From an uncultured Pseudokineococcus sp. (GTDB lineage: Bacteria > Actinomycetota > Actinomycetes > Actinomycetales > Quadrisphaeraceae), in the NCBI RefSeq assembly GCF_947499845.1, contig NZ_CANMPM010000016.1, positions 1 through 64,000 of the forward strand: a stretch of 64,000 bases of DNA, written 5' to 3'. The translations under genes were made by a program, and so were the position numbers. Each line of letters begins with the position of its first letter. Positions within the stretch are counted from its first letter, which is position 1. Below are positions 45,236-53,584 of the stretch, in pieces. A model generated the notes under the pieces. The model made no database searches, was not told where the DNA came from, and was given only the letters and a program-made list of their open reading frames with translations.

Positions 45236-46383
45236 AGCACGATCTCCGGGACCTCGAGGCGGCGGCCCTCGGCGGAGCTGCGGAGCCCCAGCTCGGCGAG
45301 CTGGACGCCGCGCGCGGCGGAGGCGAGGTCGTAGCGGTGCGGCCGCCCGGCGGCGACGTCGAGGAGGAACTCCTCCCACTGGCGCTTGAAGCCGTTGTCG
45401 AGCTCGGCGTTGGCGGGCACCTCGAGCCACTGGTCGCGGAACGGCTCCGTGACCGGCAGGTCGGGGTTCCACACCGGCATCGGCGTGTGCGAGCGGTGCT
45501 GCGCCATGCACCGGTTGAGGCCGGCGACGGCCGAGCCGTGCGTGCCGTCGACCTGGAACTCGACGAGCTCGTCGCGGAAGACGCGGACCGCCCAGGAGGA
45601 GTTGATCTGGGCGACGACGCCGCCCTCGACGTCGAAGATGCCGTACGCCGCGTCGTCGGCGGTCGCGGCGTACTCGCGCCCCTGCTCGTCCCACCGCGCC
45701 GGGATGTGCGTGGCCGTCCGGGCGGTCACGGTCTCGACCTTGCCGAGGATCCCCTCGAGCACGTAGTTCCAGTGGCAGAACATGTCGACGGTGATGCCGC
45801 CGCCGTCCTCCGCGCGGTAGTTCCAGCTGGGCCGCTGGGCGGGCTGGCCGTCGCCCTCGAAGACCCAGTACCCGAACTCCCCGCGCAGGGAGAGGATGCG
45901 GCCGAAGAAGCCCTCGTCGACGAGGCGGCGGAGCTTGACGAGCCCCGGCAGGTAGAGCTTGTCGTGGACGACGCCGACGGTGACGCCCGTCGTCATGGCG
46001 AGGCGCGCGAGGTCGACGGCCTCGTCGAGCGTCTCCGCGGTCGGCTTCTCGGTGAAGACGTGCTTGCCGGCCTTCATGGCGGCGGTGAGCGCGGCGGCGC
46101 GGCGCGAGGTGACCTGCGCGTCGAAGTAGACGTCGACCGACGGGTCGTTCACCACGCCGTCGACGTCCGTCGTCCACTCCTCGACGCCGTGGCGGGCGGC
46201 GAGCTCGCGCAGCTTGTCCTCGCTGCGCCCGACGAGCACGGGCTCGACCTGCACGCGCGAGCCGTCCGGCGCGACGACGCCCCCCGCCTCCCGGATGGGC
46301 AGGATCGAGCGCACGAGGTGCTGGCGGTAGCCCATGCGGCCGGTGACGCCGCTCATGGCGATGCGCAGGGTGCAGGTGGACAT
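45232..46383 (-). CDS. Gfo/Idh/MocA family oxidoreductase
   Basis: NAD(P)-dependent sugar or inositol dehydrogenase of 383 residues. It starts with a Rossmann motif (RIAMSGVTGRMGYRQHLV), has the EKP signature (HVFTEKPTAET) near residue 120 and the catalytic-domain GGGITVDMFCHWNYVLEGILG with conserved Asp and His. ATG 46383 follows GGAGG at seven bases. First gene of the Gfo/Idh-DUF993-epimerase operon, preceded by a LacI-type operator and divergent from the lacI-family gene. Confidence 0.9.
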   Translation of the reverse strand: MSTCTLRIAMSGVTGRMGYRQHLVRSILPIREAGGVVAPDGSRVQVEPVLVGRSEDKLRELAARHGVEEWTTDVDGVVNDPSVDVYFDAQVTSRRAAALTAAMKAGKHVFTEKPTAETLDEAVDLARLAMTTGVTVGVVHDKLYLPGLVKLRRLVDEGFFGRILSLRGEFGYWVFEGDGQPAQRPSWNYRAEDGGGITVDMFCHWNYVLEGILGKVETVTARTATHIPARWDEQGREYAATADDAAYGIFDVEGGVVAQINSSWAVRVFRDELVEFQVDGTHGSAVAGLNRCMAQHRSHTPMPVWNPDLPVTEPFRDQWLEVPANAELDNGFKRQWEEFLLDVAAGRPHRYDLASAARGVQLAELGLRSSAEGRRLEVPEIVL

Positions 46384-46467
46384 CGATGGCCTCCTCGGCG
46401 CGGGGACGGACGCCGCTGCAGGGCAGCGGCGACGGGCGGCACGGGCACCGCTGCCCCGGCCGTGGTT

Positions 46468-46489
46468 GGATAGCGCTTTCCTCACGATA
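46468..46489 (-). promoter_or_regulatory. LacI-family operator overlapping the cassette promoter
   Basis: GGATAGCGCTTTCC (46468-46481) is a near-palindrome centred on AGCGCT, the classic CcpA/LacI-family half-site arrangement. On the minus strand a -10-like TATCGT (46484-46489) lies directly upstream, so a bound repressor would cover the start of transcription of the Gfo/Idh operon. The regulator is most likely the LacI-type protein encoded 214 bp away. Confidence 0.7.
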
Positions 46490-46566
46490 GGCAGGCACCG
46501 GCACCCGGTCAAGGACGTCTCGTCCCCGCGCCCGTGCGAGGAGACGGCGGGAGGAGACGAGGACCG

Positions 46567-46698
46567 GTGGACGCGGTGACCGAGCGTGCGGAGCAGACCG
46601 GCGGGCGCGGCGACGGCCGGCCCGCCGTGCGCGTCGAGGGGCGGCGGGTCGAGGTCCTCTGGGACGGTGGGGCACGGTCTCCCCTGGAGGTGCCATGA
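46567..46698 (+). CDS. Possible 43-residue leader ORF before the lacI-family gene
   Basis: GTG 46567 follows GAGGAGACGAGGA and opens a 43-codon frame (VDAVTERAEQTGG ... ARSPLEVP) whose TGA overlaps the LacI ATG as ATGA. The layout implies translational coupling. The peptide resembles nothing I know, and GC bias makes short frames common, so it is tentative. Confidence 0.35.
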   Translation: MDAVTERAEQTGGRGDGRPAVRVEGRRVEVLWDGGARSPLEVP

Positions 46699-47783
46699 CC
46701 GACACCCGCAGCACCCCCCCGGCGGGCGGCGACGCGCCGGCCGCGACGCCGGACCGCCGGTCCCCCGTGACGCTGAGCGACGTGGCCCGGGCGTCGGGCG
46801 TCTCGCTGGCCACGGCGTCGCGCGCCGTCAACGGCAGCGCGCGCAAGGTCCGGCCCGACCTGCACGCCCGGGTCCTCGCCGCGGCCGCGCAGCTGGGCTA
46901 CACCGCCAACGGCCCGGCGCAGGCGATGGCCCGCGGGCGCACGAGCGTGCTCGGCCTCGTCGTCCAGGACATCGCCGACCCGTACTTCTCGACGATGGCG
47001 GCCGGCGTCGTCCGCGGCGCCGAGCAGCGCGGCCTCGTCGTCACCATCGGCACGACGGGGCGCGACCCCGCCAAGGAGGCCCAGCACGTGGCGGCCCTGC
47101 GCGGGCAGCGCGCCAGCGCCGTCGTCGTCGTCGGCTCGCGCACGGACGACGCGGCGGTGCAGGCGCGCCTCGCCGAGGAGGTCGCCGCCTTCGAGGCCTC
47201 CGGCGGCCGCGCCGTCCTCGTGAGCCAGGAGTCGCTGCCCGTCGACACCCTCGTGGTGGAGAACGAGCAGGGGGCCGAGGCCCTGGCGCGGGCGCTCACC
47301 GAGCGCGGCCACGAGCGCTTCGCCGTGCTCGCCGGCCCGCCCGGGCTGCTGACGGCGCGCGACCGCCTCGCGGGCTTCCGCGCGGGCGCGGCGGCCGGCG
47401 GCGGGCGGGTGGTCGACGACCTCGTCCTCCACGGCGACTTCACCCGCGACGGGGGCCACGCGGCGATGCACCGGCTCCTCGACGCCGGCTTCGACCGCGG
47501 CTGCGTGCTGGCCGTCAACGACGTCATGGCCGTCGGCGCCATGGCGGCGCTGCGCGAGCGGGGCGTGGACCTGCCCGGCGCCGTCGCGGTCGCCGGCTTC
47601 GACGACATCTCGACGCTGCGGGACGTCACGCCGGCGCTGACGACGGTCCGCCTACCGCTGCAGGAGATCGGCGAGCGCGCCGTCGAGCTGCTGCTCGACG
47701 AGGAGGGCGGCGGGCCCCGCACGGTGCGGGTCCGGGGCGAGGTCGTGCTGCGCGCCAGCACCCCCGACCTGCGCCGCGGGTAG
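46695..47783 (+). CDS. LacI-family transcriptional regulator
   Basis: Repressor of 362 residues. The N-terminal helix-turn-helix and hinge are textbook: VTLSDVARASGVSLATASRAVNG (about 25-47), then YTANGPAQAMARGRTSVLGLVV. The sugar-binding core has DIADPYFSTMAAGV, LVSQESLPVDTLVVENEQGA and VAVAGFDDISTLRDVTPALTTV. A Pro/Ala-rich 24-residue tail precedes the HTH. It faces the Gfo/Idh cassette across an AGCGCT operator, so it very likely represses it. The stop codon TAG is shared with the -10 of glycerate kinase. Confidence 0.93.
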   Translation: MTDTRSTPPAGGDAPAATPDRRSPVTLSDVARASGVSLATASRAVNGSARKVRPDLHARVLAAAAQLGYTANGPAQAMARGRTSVLGLVVQDIADPYFSTMAAGVVRGAEQRGLVVTIGTTGRDPAKEAQHVAALRGQRASAVVVVGSRTDDAAVQARLAEEVAAFEASGGRAVLVSQESLPVDTLVVENEQGAEALARALTERGHERFAVLAGPPGLLTARDRLAGFRAGAAAGGGRVVDDLVLHGDFTRDGGHAAMHRLLDAGFDRGCVLAVNDVMAVGAMAALRERGVDLPGAVAVAGFDDISTLRDVTPALTTVRLPLQEIGERAVELLLDEEGGGPRTVRVRGEVVLRASTPDLRRG

Positions 47784-47786
47784 CGT
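47781..47786 (+). promoter_or_regulatory. -10 element for leaderless glycerate kinase
   Basis: TAGCGT begins with the TAG stop of the LacI-family gene and is followed by CCGGCC and the glycerate kinase GTG. The gene can therefore be transcribed independently of lacI as a leaderless mRNA. Confidence 0.6.
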
Positions 47787-47792
47787 CCGGCC

Positions 47793-48950
47793 GTGCGCGT
47801 CGTCGTCGCCGTCGACTCCTTCAAGGGCTCCCTCGGCAGCCGGGAGGCGGGTGAGGCGGTCGCCGCGGGCGTCCGCGCCGCCGCCCCGGGCGCCGAGGTC
47901 GCCGTCCTGCCCGTGGCGGACGGCGGCGAGGGCACCACCGCCTGCCTCGCCGACGCCTGGGGGGCCGGCCCGCGCGAGACCGCCACGACCGACGCGCTGG
48001 GCCGCCCCTGCCGCGCGGGCTGGGCCCTCTCGCCCGACGGCTCCACCGCCGTCGTGGAGCTCGCCGCCGCCAGCGGGCTCCCCGGCGTCGCGGACGTCGC
48101 GCCGCGCCCCCGGGACGCCACGACGCTCGGGACGGGCGCGCTGCTGCGAGCGGCGCTCGACGCGGGCGCGCGGGAGGTGGTGCTGTGCCTGGGCGGCAGC
48201 GCGACGACCGACGGCGGCGCCGGCCTGCTCACCGCGCTCGGCGGCCGGCTCCTCGACGGCGCCGGGCAGCCGCTGCCACCGGGCGGGGGCGCGCTCGCCG
48301 GCCTCGCGCGCGTCGACCTCGCCGGGCTGCACCCGCGGGCGCGGGAGGTGCGCTGGCGCCTGGCCTGCGACGTCACCAACCCGCTGCTCGGCCCGCGGGG
48401 GGCGGCGGCCGTCTACGGCCCGCAGAAGGGCGCGACCGCCGACGACGTCGCGGCCCTCGACGGCGCGCTCGCCCGGCTCGCCGAGGTCCTGCGCGAGGAG
48501 ACCGGCGCCGAGGTCGCCGACCTGCCCGGCTGCGGCACCGCCGGCGGTGCACCGGCCTGCCTCGTCGCGGTCTGCGGGGCGCAGCTCGAGCCGGGGGCGC
48601 CACTGGTGCTCGGCGAGGCCGGCCTGCCGTCCCTGCTCGCGCGCGGGGCCGACCTCGTGCTCACGGGCGAGGGCTCCTGCGACGCGCAGTCGCTGCAGGG
48701 CAAGGTCGTCGACGGCGTCGCCGCCGCCGTGCGCGCCGAGCCGGCCAGCGCCGGCGCCGCCGTCGTCGTCCTGGCGGGGAGGGTGGACGTGGCCCCGGCC
48801 GAGCTCGCGGCCGCGGGCGTCGACGCCGCCTTCAGCATCGCCCCCGGCGCCGCCGCCCTCGCCGACCTCCAGCGCGACGCCGCGACGCTGCTCGCCGACC
48901 TCGCGGAGCGGGTCACCCGGCTCGTCGGCCGGACGGCGGTGCGCGGCTGA
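47793..48950 (+). CDS. glxK: Glycerate kinase (GarK/GlxK family)
   Basis: Phosphorylates glycerate with ATP, feeding it to glycolysis. The 385 residues match family 1 glycerate kinase: VVVAVDSFKGSLGSREAGEAV, VLPVADGGEGTT, VELAAASGLPGV, VVLCLGGSATTDGGAGLLTALG, CDVTNPLLGPRGAAAVYGPQKGA, and LVLTGEGSCDAQSLQGKV. GTG 47793 is a leaderless start. It would complete glyoxylate/hydroxypyruvate use with the 2-hydroxyacid dehydrogenase nearby. The HNH gene follows with a CTGA overlap. Confidence 0.94.
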   Translation: MRVVVAVDSFKGSLGSREAGEAVAAGVRAAAPGAEVAVLPVADGGEGTTACLADAWGAGPRETATTDALGRPCRAGWALSPDGSTAVVELAAASGLPGVADVAPRPRDATTLGTGALLRAALDAGAREVVLCLGGSATTDGGAGLLTALGGRLLDGAGQPLPPGGGALAGLARVDLAGLHPRAREVRWRLACDVTNPLLGPRGAAAVYGPQKGATADDVAALDGALARLAEVLREETGAEVADLPGCGTAGGAPACLVAVCGAQLEPGAPLVLGEAGLPSLLARGADLVLTGEGSCDAQSLQGKVVDGVAAAVRAEPASAGAAVVVLAGRVDVAPAELAAAGVDAAFSIAPGAAALADLQRDAATLLADLAERVTRLVGRTAVRG

Positions 48951-49366
48951 GCGGACGTCGCGAGCGGGACGCCACCGAGCCCGGGGCCGACCGGCCGGAC
49001 GAGGAGCCGCGCGCGGCCCGCCTGGCGCGCGCCGTCGAGCGCGAGGGCGGCACGTGCGCCTGGTGCCGCCGCCCCTTCGGGCCGCTCGTGCCGCCCACGA
49101 CCGACCACCTCGTGCCGCGCGTCCGCGGCGGCCCGTCCTGGTTGGAGAACGAGGTGGCGGCCTGCCGGCGCTGCAACGCCCAGCGCGGCCACGCCGGCGC
49201 CGCCGACTGGGTGCGCGAGTGCCGGGGGCGGGGCTGGGAGCCAGACGTGGAGCACCTCCTCGCCGTGCTCGCCGCGCTGCAGGGGGCCGTGGCCCGCCGC
49301 GGCGGGCAGCGCCGCGCCCGCGAGGCCGCCGACCGGCAGGCGCGCCGCCTCGAGCGGCTCCGCTGA
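48947..49366 (+). CDS. HNH endonuclease family protein, probable CTG start
   Basis: Small nuclease-like protein of 139 residues. The HNH/McrA-type zinc site is present: CAWCRRPFG, then TTDHLVPRVRGGPSWLENEVAACRRCNAQRGH (CxxC...DHxxPxxxGG...N...CxxCN). The C-terminus is a basic helix. No ATG, GTG or TTG lies in frame between glxK and the first Cys pair; the only start-like codon is CTG 48947, which overlaps the glxK stop as CTGA. Function in DNA cutting is inferred; role in the cell unknown. Confidence 0.78.
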   Translation: MSGRRERDATEPGADRPDEEPRAARLARAVEREGGTCAWCRRPFGPLVPPTTDHLVPRVRGGPSWLENEVAACRRCNAQRGHAGAADWVRECRGRGWEPDVEHLLAVLAALQGAVARRGGQRRAREAADRQARRLERLR

Positions 49367-49440
49367 CCCCGGTCGGGGCGGGACGCACGAGGGGCCCCAC
49401 GACCCTGGACAGCCCGTCGCGGGAGCGGTCTGATGCGCCC

Positions 49441-50211
49441 ATGACGCTGCGCACCGAGCCCCGGCCCGCCGGCACGCCCTGCTGGATCGACGTGGCCGTC
49501 AGCGACGTGCGGGCGTCGTCGGACTTCTACGCCGCCGTCCTCGGCTGGGACGTGGCGGAACCGGACGAGCAGCACGGCGGCTACGTCATCGCCTCCGTCG
49601 ACGGGGCTGCGGCGGCCGGCATCGGCCCGAAGCAGGACCCGGACGCCCCCAGCGCCTGGACCCTCCACCTCGCGACCGACGACGCCGACGCGACGGCGGC
49701 CGCGGCGGTCGAGCACGGCGGCGTCGTGCTGCTGCCGCCGGGCGACGTCGGGCCGCTCGGGCGGCTCGCGGTGCTCGCGGACCCCACCGGCGCGACCGTG
49801 GGCCTGTGGCAGGCCGGCACCCACATCGGGTGCGGCGTCGTCGACGCCCCGGGCGGGCTCGTGTGGGAGGACCTGCGCTCCCCCGCCCCCGACATCGCGC
49901 GCGCCTTCTACGCCGGCGTCTTCGGCTACAGCACCGAGGGCGTCGACATGGCGCCCGAGGACTACACGACCTTCGCCCTGCCCGCCGGCGACCCGCTCGG
50001 CGGCATCGGCGGCCTGATGGGCGCCGACGCGCCCCACTGGCTCGTCTACCTGGGCGTCGAGGACGCCGACGCGGCCGCCGCGGCGGCGGAGGCGTCCGGG
50101 GGCCGCGTGGTCTCCCCGGCCGTCGACACGCCCTTCGGCCGCATGGCCGTCCTCGCCGACCCCGACGGCGCCGTCTTCACGGCCATGGCCCTCGCGGACC
50201 CGCCGGCCTGA
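49441..50211 (+). CDS. VOC/glyoxalase-like protein, two domains
   Basis: Protein of 256 residues with two vicinal-oxygen-chelate modules. Each begins with a similar strand-helix: CWIDVAVSDVRASSDFYAAVLGWDV (about 14-38) and WEDLRSPAPDIARAFYAGVFGYS (about 142-164), and ends with a variant of GRxAVLADPxGA. This is the 27-kDa antigen/CFP30B-like layout of actinobacteria. TCTGAT six bases before ATG 49441 suggests a leaderless mRNA. Substrate unknown. Confidence 0.87.
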   Translation: MTLRTEPRPAGTPCWIDVAVSDVRASSDFYAAVLGWDVAEPDEQHGGYVIASVDGAAAAGIGPKQDPDAPSAWTLHLATDDADATAAAAVEHGGVVLLPPGDVGPLGRLAVLADPTGATVGLWQAGTHIGCGVVDAPGGLVWEDLRSPAPDIARAFYAGVFGYSTEGVDMAPEDYTTFALPAGDPLGGIGGLMGADAPHWLVYLGVEDADAAAAAAEASGGRVVSPAVDTPFGRMAVLADPDGAVFTAMALADPPA

Positions 50212-50264
50212 GGCCGGCGCGTCGCCGAGCGGCGCCCGCGGGCGGGAGGACCGACGGGCTCAGC

Positions 50265-50858
50265 TCACCAGCGGTGGGCGACGTCGAGGACGACCCTCGA
50301 GCCGGCGCCGTCGCGCAGGACGAAGGAGCGGAACGGCGTGCGGGCGCGCACGCCCACGCCGACCGTCGTCTGCCCCTCGAAGCTGCCCGCCCAGGCGACC
50401 TGGCGCAGGGCGCCCATGCCGGTGGTGGTGACGAGCTCGCGGGCGTCGGCCGGCGCGTAGGTGGGGCGGAAGCCCTCGTCGTGGCTGGGCGCCCCGACCA
50501 CGACGACGAGCTGGGCGCCGCCCCGCAGCGGCACCGGCGCCCCCGAGCCGTCCTGGGTGACGCCGTCGACGTAGCGGACGGCGTGGCCGCCGACCTCCCC
50601 GCGGACGTCGACCACGAGCCGGTCGAAGCAGGCGTGGCGGCCCGCCCGGACGCCGGTCACGGCGCCGCTGCCGAGGCCGAGGGCGACCTCGTCCGTCGAG
50701 CCCCAGGCGGTGCGGCAGGTGGCCGCGTCCGCGGCGCCCGCCGCCGTCGGGGCCGCCAGCAGGCCGACCGCCAGCGCCAGCGCCGCGGCGCCGCGCACCG
50801 CGCGGCCCCGCCGTGCGCGAGCGCCCTCGACGAGCCCGGTCACCCCTGCTGCACCCAT
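50265..50858 (-). CDS. Secreted AMIN-like domain protein
   Basis: Exported protein of 197 residues with a signal peptide (AVRGAAALALAVGLLAAPTAAGAADAA). The mature part shows the AMIN-like pattern of actinobacteria: HACFDRLVVDVRGEVGGHAVRYVDGV, VVVVGAPSHDEG, VTTTGMGALRQVAWAGSFEGQTTVGVGVRARTPFRSFVL, ending SRVVLDVAHRW. AMIN domains bind peptidoglycan or other envelope polymers in other bacteria; a wall-associated role is inferred. ATG 50858 follows GAGGGGG. Confidence 0.83.
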   Translation of the reverse strand: MGAAGVTGLVEGARARRGRAVRGAAALALAVGLLAAPTAAGAADAATCRTAWGSTDEVALGLGSGAVTGVRAGRHACFDRLVVDVRGEVGGHAVRYVDGVTQDGSGAPVPLRGGAQLVVVVGAPSHDEGFRPTYAPADARELVTTTGMGALRQVAWAGSFEGQTTVGVGVRARTPFRSFVLRDGAGSRVVLDVAHRW

Positions 50859-50982
50859 GACGCCCCCTCGCTGCGGCGTCGCCCCTCGGCTCGCCAGGAG
50901 CGGGACTGTAGTGACGCCCCGGGGCCGCCGCCGGGCGTTCACCCGTGCGGCCCAGCGCTCCCGGCTCGCTCGGGGGACGCGC

Positions 50983-52308
50983 TCAGAGGAGGTACTGGAA
51001 GACCTGGCTGCCCGGCTCGAGCCGCTCGACGTCGAGGCCGGTCTCGACCATGCGCCGCTCCAGGGGGGCGAGGTCCTCGGGGCGGGCGACCTCGACGCCG
51101 ATGAGGGCGGGCCCGGTCTCCCGGCTGTTGCGCTTGACGTACTCGAAGCGGGTGATGTCGTCCTCCGGGCCGAGGACCTCGTCGAGGAAGCGGCGCAGCG
51201 CCCCCGGCTCCTGGGCGAACTGGACGAGGAAGTAGTGCTTGAGGCCCTCGTGGACGAGGGAGCGCTCGAGCACCTCCCCGTAGCGGCTGACGTCGTTGTT
51301 GCCCCCGGACAGCACGCAGACGACGTCCTGCCCCGGCTCGAGCGCGACCGGCGCCCCGAGGGCCGCGGTGGCGAGCGCCCCGGCGGGCTCGGCGATGACG
51401 CCGTCGACCTGGTACAGCCGCAGCATCTCCGTGCAGACGCGCCCCTCGGGGACGGCGACGAGCTCGGCGCCGCTGTCGCGCACGAGGGGCAGGGTCACGT
51501 GCCCCGCCGTCCGCACCGCGGCGCCGTCGACGAAGGTCTCGACGTCCCGCAGCGGCACGGGGCGTCCCGCGGCCAGCGCCGCGGCCATCGACGCGGCGCC
51601 CGCCGGCTCGACGCCGACGAGCCGGACGCCGGGGTGGCGCGCGGCCACCCACGTCGCCGTGCCGGCGAGCAGGCCCCCGCCGCCGACGGGGACGACGAGG
51701 ACGTCGGGCACCCGCCCGGTCTGCTCGCGGTGCTGCTCGACCAGCTCGACGGCGACGGTGCCCTGGCCGGCGACCGTGCGGGGGTCGTCGAAGGCGGGCA
51801 CGACGACGGCGCCGGTGCGCTCGGCCTCCTCGCGCGTGGCGGCGACGGCGTCGTCGTAGACGTCGCCGACGACGACCACCTCGACGGACGAGCCGCCGAG
51901 GGCCGCGATGCGCTCGCGCTTCTGGCGGGGCGTCGTGCGCGGCAGCAGCACGCGGCCGCGCACGCCGAGCTCCCGGCAGGCGGCGGCGACGCCCTGGCCG
52001 TGGTTGCCCGCGCTCGCGCAGACGACGCCGCGGGCCAGCTCCTCCGCGGAGAGCTGGGCGATGAGGTTGTAGGCGCCGCGCACCTTGTAGGAGCGCACGT
52101 CCTGGAGGTCCTCGCGCTTGAGGTGCACCCGCGCGCCCGTGGCCTCCGAGAGCCGGACGGACTCCTGCAGCGGCGTCCGCCGGACCACGCCGGCCAGGCG
52201 GCGGGCGGCGTCCTCCACCGCCTCCGGGGTGACGGGCGGCGCTGCCGCGGCTGCTGACCGGGGCGGCTCCGCCGCCGAGGGACCGGTCGCCGTCTCCCCT
52301 CGGGGCAC
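50983..52308 (-). CDS. ilvA: Threonine ammonia-lyase (threonine dehydratase)
   Basis: PLP enzyme turning threonine into 2-oxobutyrate for isoleucine synthesis or catabolism. The 441 residues hold the PLP-lysine motif SYKVRGAYN near residue 75, CASAGNHGQGVA, VPVGGGGLLAG, VCVLSGGNNDVSR, and a single C-terminal ACT domain (KHYFLVQFAQEPGALRRFLDEVLG). One ACT domain instead of two is the short form common in actinobacteria. The 25-residue N-terminus is low-complexity. GTG 52308 is the start. Confidence 0.93.
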   Translation of the reverse strand: MPRGETATGPSAAEPPRSAAAAAPPVTPEAVEDAARRLAGVVRRTPLQESVRLSEATGARVHLKREDLQDVRSYKVRGAYNLIAQLSAEELARGVVCASAGNHGQGVAAACRELGVRGRVLLPRTTPRQKRERIAALGGSSVEVVVVGDVYDDAVAATREEAERTGAVVVPAFDDPRTVAGQGTVAVELVEQHREQTGRVPDVLVVPVGGGGLLAGTATWVAARHPGVRLVGVEPAGAASMAAALAAGRPVPLRDVETFVDGAAVRTAGHVTLPLVRDSGAELVAVPEGRVCTEMLRLYQVDGVIAEPAGALATAALGAPVALEPGQDVVCVLSGGNNDVSRYGEVLERSLVHEGLKHYFLVQFAQEPGALRRFLDEVLGPEDDITRFEYVKRNSRETGPALIGVEVARPEDLAPLERRMVETGLDVERLEPGSQVFQYLL

Positions 52309-52506
52309 GGCCGTGGTCGTCGTCGAGGCGTCGATGAGCCCTCTCCCGCGCTCGCGGCCGCGCCGCTCCGGCGGCCTCGTGGCGGGCGCCGCCCCGGCGA
52401 GCGCGGCCGGCTCGGCCCCGCGCCCACCGGTCGAGCGCCCGCCGTGGATGCTAGACGCGCCCGAGGAGCGGGACAGGAGGCGTCCGCCGACCGGTCACGC
52501 CGCCGG

Positions 52507-53466
52507 TCAGCCCTCGGTCGGCGCGGCGACCTGCGCGCGCTCGGGCGGGCGCCGCGCCCAGAAGGACGCCAGCGTGGAGCCCGAGAGGTTGTGCCAGACG
52601 GAGAAGAGCGCGGCGGGCAGGGCGGCCAGCGGCGCGAAGTGCGCCGTCGCGAGGGCCGCCGCGAGCCCGGAGTTCTGCATGCCGACCTCGATGCTCACCG
52701 CGCGGGACGCCGCCTCGCCGACGCCGGTGACCCGCCCGACGAGCCGCCCGAGCGCCAGCCCGAGGAGGTTGTGCAGCACGACGGCCAGCAGCACGAGCAG
52801 GCCGGCCGAGCGGACGGCGTCCGCGTTCGCCCCGACGACGGCGGAGACGACCACGACGATCCCCAGCACCGAGACGAGCGGCAGGAGCGGCAGCGCGCGC
52901 TCGACGAGCCCCGGCGCCAGGCGGCGCACGAGGGCGCCGGCGAGGACGGGCACGAGGACGACCTGGAGGATGGAGACGACGAGCGAGGAGGCCTGGACGT
53001 CGAGCGTCGAGCCGACGAGCCACAGCACGAGCAGGGGCGTGAGCACCGGCGCGAGGAGCGTCGAGACCGTCGTCATGGCGACGGACAGCGCGACGTCGCC
53101 GCGGGCGAGGTGGACGACGACGTTGGAGGCCGTGCCCCCCGGCGAGGCGCCGACGAGCACCATGCCGACGACGAGCAGCGGGTCGAGGTCGAGGGCCCGC
53201 GCGACGGCCCACCCCAGCAGCGGCATCACCGTGTACTGGGCCAGGACGCCGACGAGGACGGCGCGGGGCCGTCGCCCGAGCACGGCGAAGTCCGCCGGCC
53301 GGAGCGTCAGGCCCATCCCGAACATGATGACGCCGAGCAGCAGCGGCACCTGCGGCGCCAGCGACGCGGTGGGCCCGGGCAGCAGCAGCCCGAGGACGAG
53401 CCCGCCGACGACCAGCAGGGCGAACCACCGGCCGACGACCTCGGCCACGCGCACCAGGGCTCGCAC
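52507..53466 (-). CDS. BASS-family (bile acid:sodium symporter-like) transporter
   Basis: Membrane protein of 319 residues with nine to ten helices. Family signatures: MFGMGLTLRPADF near residue 55, VLVGASPGGTASNVVVHLARGDVALSVAMTTVSTLLAPVLTP near 105, and the second crossover EVGMQNSGLAAALA near 270, which form the paired sodium-binding repeats. GTG 53466 follows GGAGGGAGGGG. Its own promoter (TAGCCT, 53549-53554 minus strand) separates it from the MFS gene. Substrate may be pyruvate, pantothenate or another organic anion. Confidence 0.88.
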   Translation of the reverse strand: MRALVRVAEVVGRWFALLVVGGLVLGLLLPGPTASLAPQVPLLLGVIMFGMGLTLRPADFAVLGRRPRAVLVGVLAQYTVMPLLGWAVARALDLDPLLVVGMVLVGASPGGTASNVVVHLARGDVALSVAMTTVSTLLAPVLTPLLVLWLVGSTLDVQASSLVVSILQVVLVPVLAGALVRRLAPGLVERALPLLPLVSVLGIVVVVSAVVGANADAVRSAGLLVLLAVVLHNLLGLALGRLVGRVTGVGEAASRAVSIEVGMQNSGLAAALATAHFAPLAALPAALFSVWHNLSGSTLASFWARRPPERAQVAAPTEG

Positions 53467-53519
53467 GGCCCCTCCCTCCTGACGACCGGGCACCTGCCCG
53501 CGCGGACGACCGGACCTCC

Positions 53520-53543
53520 CCGCCCCGCGGGACCGCGGGGCGG
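53520..53543 (-). terminator. GC-rich hairpin between MFS and BASS genes
   Basis: An 11-bp perfect stem (CCGCCCCGCGG with its complement) lies 42 bp after the MFS stop and inside the presumed leader of the BASS transporter gene, just past a TAGCCT -10. It may terminate the MFS transcript and shape the BASS leader. Confidence 0.5.
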
Positions 53544-53584
53544 CCGCAGGCTACGGAGGCCGCGGCGCGGCGCGCCCCGCCGTC

